This document shows, piece by piece, positions 7,042 to 8,406 of a DNA stretch of 8,406 nt; position 1 is the stretch's first letter, and every line of letters starts with the position of its first letter. The notes below the pieces were generated by a model, which saw only the letters and a program-made list of their open reading frames with translations, did no database searches and was not told the DNA's origin. The stretch covers positions 1 through 8,406 of the forward strand of contig CAZFWV010000303.1 in NCBI GenBank assembly GCA_964522605.1. The letters run 5' to 3'. Origin of the DNA: CAVZLD01 sp964522605 (GTDB lineage: Bacteria > Planctomycetota > Planctomycetia > Pirellulales > Pirellulaceae). Both the position numbers and the translations under genes were made by a program.

Positions 7042-7410
7042 CTAACCGAACCAGCCCTTCTTGTTGAATGCCTTCAGGCCTTTCTCTTCATCCTTCTGGA
7101 TGTCGAATGCCTTGTTCATCTTGGTGATTCGAAAGACTTCCATGATGTCGTCCGGGATGCTACAGAGCTTCAAGTCAATGTCGGCCTGTTTGCATTTCTT
7201 TCCGAAGATCACCAGTTTTCCCAGCATGGCCGAGGACATGAATTGAACACCATGGAACGTCAGAAGAATCTTCTTCGAATCCGCCGCTTCCGTGATCATC
7301 TGCGTCAATTGGTCGCCCACTTCCTGGATCACGGATTCATCCAGCAACTTCGATTGGCCGAATCCGACAAGCAGAACATCGTCGACCATTTTCGACTTCA
7401 CATTAGCCAT
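7042..7410 (-). CDS. STAS-domain protein, anti-sigma-factor-antagonist type
   Basis: This 122-residue cytoplasmic protein is essentially a single STAS domain, the fold of SpoIIAA/RsbV regulators that bind anti-sigma kinases or act in partner-switching. The core runs from DDVLLVGFGQSKLLDES (about 10-26) through a helix (27-43) and strand KKILLTFHGVQF (46-57) to the signature loop MSSAMLGKLV (58-67). In SpoIIAA this loop is DSSGLG with phosphoserine at the second Ser. Here S59 and S60 are the only candidates and an Ala sits at the exact SpoIIAA S58 position, as in FISSAG-type STAS proteins. The C-terminus is Lys-rich. The start is set by AAGGA (plus-strand 7418-7422) 7 bases upstream of the ATG; an upstream in-frame ATG at 7476 lacks STAS-like sequence. 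No kinase or phosphatase partner is in the window, so its pathway is unknown. The next gene upstream on the same strand is the sulfatase, 114 bases away; shared transcription is uncertain. Confidence 0.85.
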   Translation of the reverse strand: MANVKSKMVDDVLLVGFGQSKLLDESVIQEVGDQLTQMITEAADSKKILLTFHGVQFMSSAMLGKLVIFGKKCKQADIDLKLCSIPDDIMEVFRITKMNKAFDIQKDEEKGLKAFNKKGWFG

Positions 7411-7417
7411 GTTCGGG

Positions 7418-7422
7418 TCCTT
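7418..7422 (-). promoter_or_regulatory. ribosome binding site of the STAS gene
   Basis: On the minus strand AAGGA lies 7 bases before the ATG at 7410-7408. This strong match decides the start over the ATG at 7476, which would add 22 residues without family similarity. The rest of the 114-base gap up to the sulfatase stop contains no convincing promoter or terminator; only a short GGCC-AACC-GGCC palindrome stands out. Confidence 0.6.
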
Positions 7423-7524
7423 CAGTAAGACGGAATGACAAATGCACGGCCAACCGGCCAAGAATGTACATTTCACTGTGTATCGGGAGTGTAGCGAAAC
7501 CGTCGAGTCGAGACCAGCATGCGG

Positions 7525-8406
7525 CTATGGGTCGGGGGTCCACCAATTGTCCAGATCGGCCTGCAATGACTGGACGAGTTCGCTCCGTTGCGTTGCGAGG
7601 TTGTCCTGTTCGAAGGGATCTCGAAGAAGTTGATACAGCTCAGGCATCTCGTTGGGCAACCGAGGCGAAAACGGAACGATCAATTTCCATTCCTCCCGGA
7701 TAGTCCATCGATACTGCAGGCTGGCGGCCGGGTTCTGTGCGTCAATCTGGTCGTGATCGAAAATCTCGCCATAGAGCTGCTTGCGCCGCTTGCGCTGCTG
7801 CCGGTCTAACAGATCGATTCCGGTCATCTCGGGTGTGGGTGACAGACCACAGACGCGCAGAATCGTGGGGGCCAGATCGATACTGCTGGCCAGATGGCTC
7901 TCATCCCGTTCGGCCGCGAGTTGCCCCGGCAGTCGAAGCATGATGGGCGTTCGGATTCCGCCTTCATAGGGCGATCGCTTCGATCGAGGTGCGAACGCCG
8001 ACGCGTCGGGCAGATTGATCCAGCCATTATCCGTGACGTACACGATGAGTGTGTTGTCGCGGAGTTGATGTTCGTCGAGGAACGCGAGCAGCTGTCCGCA
8101 CGTTTCATCAAACCATTCGCACATCGCCCAATATTTGGCAATGGGCAGAGAATCGGTGAGTGGCGTGTATTTTTCCAACAAGCGTGCCGGAGGAGTGTGA
8201 GGCGTATGGGGCAGGAAAGGAGCGTACCAGACGAAGAACGGTTTTTCGTTTTCTTGGGCTCGGCGAATAAAATCGAAAATCGGCTCCAGGCCGTTGCGGC
8301 CGATGACCAATCCATCATCCCCGTGGCGACCTCCGCGTTCGGGAAAACCGCGCGTCATCCCTTCCGTGAAACCGCCGCGGCGGAAGTTCCCCTCCCACCA
8401 CTTGCC
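7525..8406 (-). CDS. sulfatase (arylsulfatase/AtsA-like family), C-terminal part; N-terminus beyond window edge
   Basis: The last 293 residues of a formylglycine-dependent sulfatase are present; the frame stays open through the right edge, so the CxPSR-type catalytic Cys/Ser site and any signal peptide lie outside. Visible family motifs, in order: GKWWEG at the edge (8389-8406), PFFVWYAPFLPHTPHTPP with active-site His (PHTPHTPP, 8188-8211), the metal-binding DNG (8023-8031) in VYVTDNGW, and SKRSPYEGGIRTP with the sulfate-contacting Lys (codon 7978-7980). The C-terminal subdomain ends with the usual REEWKLI and ELYQLLRDPFEQDNLA. In most family members the first motif is GKWHLG; here Trp replaces the His. 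A Met at 8358 could be mistaken for a start, but the 16 upstream codons (GKWWEG, NFRRGGFTEG) belong to the family. These enzymes hydrolyse sulfate esters, often of algal polysaccharides and usually outside the cytoplasm. The substrate cannot be assigned. Confidence 0.93.
   Translation of the reverse strand, partial: GKWWEGNFRRGGFTEGMTRGFPERGGRHGDDGLVIGRNGLEPIFDFIRRAQENEKPFFVWYAPFLPHTPHTPPARLLEKYTPLTDSLPIAKYWAMCEWFDETCGQLLAFLDEHQLRDNTLIVYVTDNGWINLPDASAFAPRSKRSPYEGGIRTPIMLRLPGQLAAERDESHLASSIDLAPTILRVCGLSPTPEMTGIDLLDRQQRKRRKQLYGEIFDHDQIDAQNPAASLQYRWTIREEWKLIVPFSPRLPNEMPELYQLLRDPFEQDNLATQRSELVQSLQADLDNWWTPDP

Noticed and set aside
6395..7045. 216-codon plus-strand frame overlapping the Gfo/Idh 3' half and the repeats
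   Set aside because: It is out of frame with the supported gene, runs through palindromic repeats, and is Arg/Ser-rich without domain features.
7033..7428. Plus-strand frame opposite the STAS gene
   Set aside because: It is a shadow of the STAS gene; the minus strand has the ribosome binding site and family motifs.
7444..7460. Short GGCC-AACC-GGCC palindrome as regulator site or terminator of the sulfatase gene
   Set aside because: The 4-bp arms are common by chance at this base composition and there is no T-tract.

Overview
The window reads as a GC-rich bacterial chromosome, most likely a planctomycete. This is inferred from gene content: a formylglycine-type sulfatase, an exported Gfo/Idh/MocA-fold protein of the type abundant in Planctomycetes, a small STAS protein, and intergenic GC-rich palindromic repeats. 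No rRNA or other taxonomic marker is present, so the assignment is provisional. I see no RNA gene, CRISPR array, transposase, integrase or phage gene.

Left part (1-5635, plus strand): a short intergenic stretch with a 15-bp direct repeat, a candidate promoter and a TetR-type operator leads into a three-gene efflux operon. Its genes are a TetR-family repressor with a CecR-like (DUF1956) C-terminal domain, a membrane-anchored HlyD-type adaptor, and a 1076-residue, 12-helix RND permease. The adaptor and permease genes overlap by 4 bases (ATGA). Together they form the inner-membrane part of a tripartite pump. No outer-membrane channel gene lies in the window. The palindrome at the probable transcription start suggests that the repressor controls the whole operon, itself included.

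Middle (5636-7041): a Gfo/Idh/MocA-fold protein with a Sec-type signal peptide is flanked on both sides by the same family of GC-rich palindromic elements. These share the head TCGTTTAACCGCG followed by a small hairpin. The two clusters sit just downstream of the permease gene and just downstream of the Gfo/Idh gene.

Right part (7042-8406, minus strand): a 122-residue STAS-domain protein (anti-sigma-factor-antagonist type) and the C-terminal 293 residues of a sulfatase, whose N-terminus lies beyond the right edge. Both converge on the Gfo/Idh gene, with the second repeat cluster between them.

Nothing here amounts to a clearly new system. The points most worth checking are the candidate operator of the efflux operon, the palindromic repeat family, the His-less GKWWEG motif of the sulfatase, the permease relay site with Asn in place of the usual Lys, and the Sec-type leader on a Rossmann-fold protein.
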